Source: Eubacteriales bacterium
GTDB taxonomy: Bacteria > Bacillota > Clostridia > Peptostreptococcales > Anaerovoracaceae
Assembly: GCA_028680875.1 (NCBI GenBank)
Contig: JAQUJQ010000102.1
Location: 1 to 6,052, forward strand
Direction: 5' to 3'
Length of the DNA: 6,052 nt
Below the pieces are notes generated by a model that saw nothing but the letters and a program-made list of their open reading frames with translations, was not told where the DNA came from and made no database searches. Every line of letters begins with the position of its first letter. The stretch's first letter is position 1. Positions 5,280 through 6,052 of the stretch are shown piece by piece. Position numbers and translations under genes: made by a program.

Positions 5280-6052
5280 ATGGAATACAAGAAAAGCCCA
5301 TTTTTTACAGAAAGCATTCCTGAGTTTGCTATGCAACCTGCAAAACCTGCAGAGGAATTTGACACATCCGTTTATGACAAACTATATGCATCTATGATCG
5401 GGAAAGAAGAAAATAAAGAGCCTGAGCCTGAGCCGGAGCCGGAACCGGTGGTTGCAGCAGTTGAACCTGAGCCTGAGCCGGAACCGGAACCTGTGGTTGT
5501 TGCAGTTGAACCTGAACCTGAACCTGAGCCGGAACCTGAACCGGAACCTGAACCGGTAGATAAGGAAGAACCAAAAGAAGAACCGGATGTAGTACTTGTA
5601 GCTGCAAAAAAACGGCCACAGTTATCTATTTTTGAAAAAGAGCTAATAAGAAAAAAGGATATATCAAATCCGGTACCTGTTAAAATCATGCCTGCAGTTA
5701 CAAACCAGATCAATAAAACCTTAAAATATGCAGACTTTTGCAAGCTGCCGCCAATTATGATCCGTGTAGAAGAAGACATTCTGGTTCCGGATGTAAAACC
5801 GGATTTAGAAAGAATCCTTTGCGTTGAAGGAAAATGCCGATTAAATGAACGGAGCGTTTTTTCCGGTTCTACAGGGATCCAGGCATTACGTATTGCAGGA
5901 GATTTAACTGTTCAGGTTTTATATGTAGCGGAAAATAACTCCGTGAATACATTGCCGATTTCCTTAGAATCCAAATTACCTTTCCGGGAAGATTGTCCTG
6001 TTGATGTATCCCCCAACGGACAACTGATTTTAACAGCTTGTTTGAATTCTTT
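5280..6052 (+). CDS. SPOCS (DUF3794) domain protein with N-terminal Glu-Pro repeats, SipL-like candidate (cut by right edge)
   Basis: An open frame of 257 codons that runs off the right end without a stop. Residues 1-46 are a soluble lead with no signal peptide. Residues 47-92 hold 18 Glu-Pro dipeptides in three blocks, and 93-140 form a charged linker. From about 145 a DUF3794/SPOCS domain begins, recognised by RVEEDILVPDVKPDLERIL (162-180), GDLTVQVLYVAEN (207-219) and LESKLPF (229-235). Such proteins occur in spore formers, often as several SPOCS copies followed by a LysM domain. C. difficile SipL, which binds SpoIVA and anchors the coat to the forespore, is the best-known case. Lack of a signal peptide fits a mother-cell cytoplasmic protein. 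The C-terminus that would settle identity lies outside the window. The EP region is unusual and may be a stiff, acidic spacer. Confidence 0.85.
   Translation, partial: MEYKKSPFFTESIPEFAMQPAKPAEEFDTSVYDKLYASMIGKEENKEPEPEPEPEPVVAAVEPEPEPEPEPVVVAVEPEPEPEPEPEPEPEPVDKEEPKEEPDVVLVAAKKRPQLSIFEKELIRKKDISNPVPVKIMPAVTNQINKTLKYADFCKLPPIMIRVEEDILVPDVKPDLERILCVEGKCRLNERSVFSGSTGIQALRIAGDLTVQVLYVAENNSVNTLPISLESKLPFREDCPVDVSPNGQLILTACLNS
5418..5555 (+). repeat. In-frame Glu-Pro coding repeat, 45-nt units
   Basis: Three consecutive units encode (EP)5-VVAAV (5418-5462), (EP)5-VVVAV (5463-5507) and (EP)8 followed by VD (5508-5555). Units 1 and 2 agree at 40 of 45 bases by hand count. Within units the hexamers GAR-CCK alternate between GAA/GAG and CCT/CCG. 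Any gain or loss of whole hexamers keeps the frame. The complementary strand reads as a Gly/Ser repeat, an artefact of the same bases. Confidence 0.9.

Noticed and set aside
5228..5323. Short frame starting at ATG 5228 behind GGAGG, overlapping the SPOCS gene start
   Set aside because: The GGAGG is one nucleotide from the ATG, too close for initiation. The 31-codon product has no recognisable feature.
5372..5779. Minus-strand frame encoding Gly/Ser repeats opposite the EP region
   Set aside because: It is the complement of GAR-CCK hexamers; the opposite frame has the SPOCS domain, a good ribosome binding site and correct start. A second minus-strand frame here is the same artefact.

Overview
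The window looks like chromosomal DNA from a spore-forming anaerobic member of the Clostridia (Bacillota). The support is a moderate-to-low GC content, AT-rich spacers, strong AGGAGG-type ribosome binding sites, a clostridial-type biosynthetic thiolase, the MEP-pathway gene ispE, and a DUF3794/SPOCS protein, a family seen essentially in spore formers. All seven genes lie on the + strand. I see no tRNA, rRNA, CRISPR array, insertion sequence or phage gene.

Layout. (1) Positions 1-2064 hold a tight three-gene run: the 3' part of surE (nucleoside 5'-monophosphate phosphatase), an isochorismatase-like cysteine hydrolase, and a DUF2156 double-GNAT protein. Gaps are only 10-11 nt and each ribosome binding site touches the preceding stop codon, so this is very likely one operon entering from the left. 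(2) After a 126-nt AT-rich spacer with a possible promoter comes a complete acetyl-CoA acetyltransferase gene (2191-3369), which appears to be monocistronic. It ends at a perfect 13-bp terminator hairpin (3408-3436). (3) The spacer after the terminator carries a GGGACGGTTC motif resembling a dispersed clostridial repeat. It is followed by ispE (3536-4450) and, 27 nt later, an FCD-domain GntR regulator (4478-5137). (4) A 142-nt structured spacer leads into a gene cut by the right edge (5280 onward). It encodes 18 Glu-Pro dipeptides in a three-unit repeat followed by a SPOCS (DUF3794) domain.

How the genes fit together. The thiolase condenses two acetyl-CoA into acetoacetyl-CoA (butyrate-type fermentation or the reverse reaction). 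IspE performs step four of the MEP isoprenoid route. The last gene is probably a mother-cell spore-morphogenesis protein related to C. difficile SipL; this is inferred from the domain and the ispE neighbourhood. The window is mostly ordinary housekeeping DNA. The points most worth a second look are the acidic (EP)n rod in front of the SPOCS domain, a 16-residue in-frame insertion in IspE bounded by imperfect direct repeats exactly 48 nt apart, and competing hairpins around the SPOCS gene's ribosome binding site.
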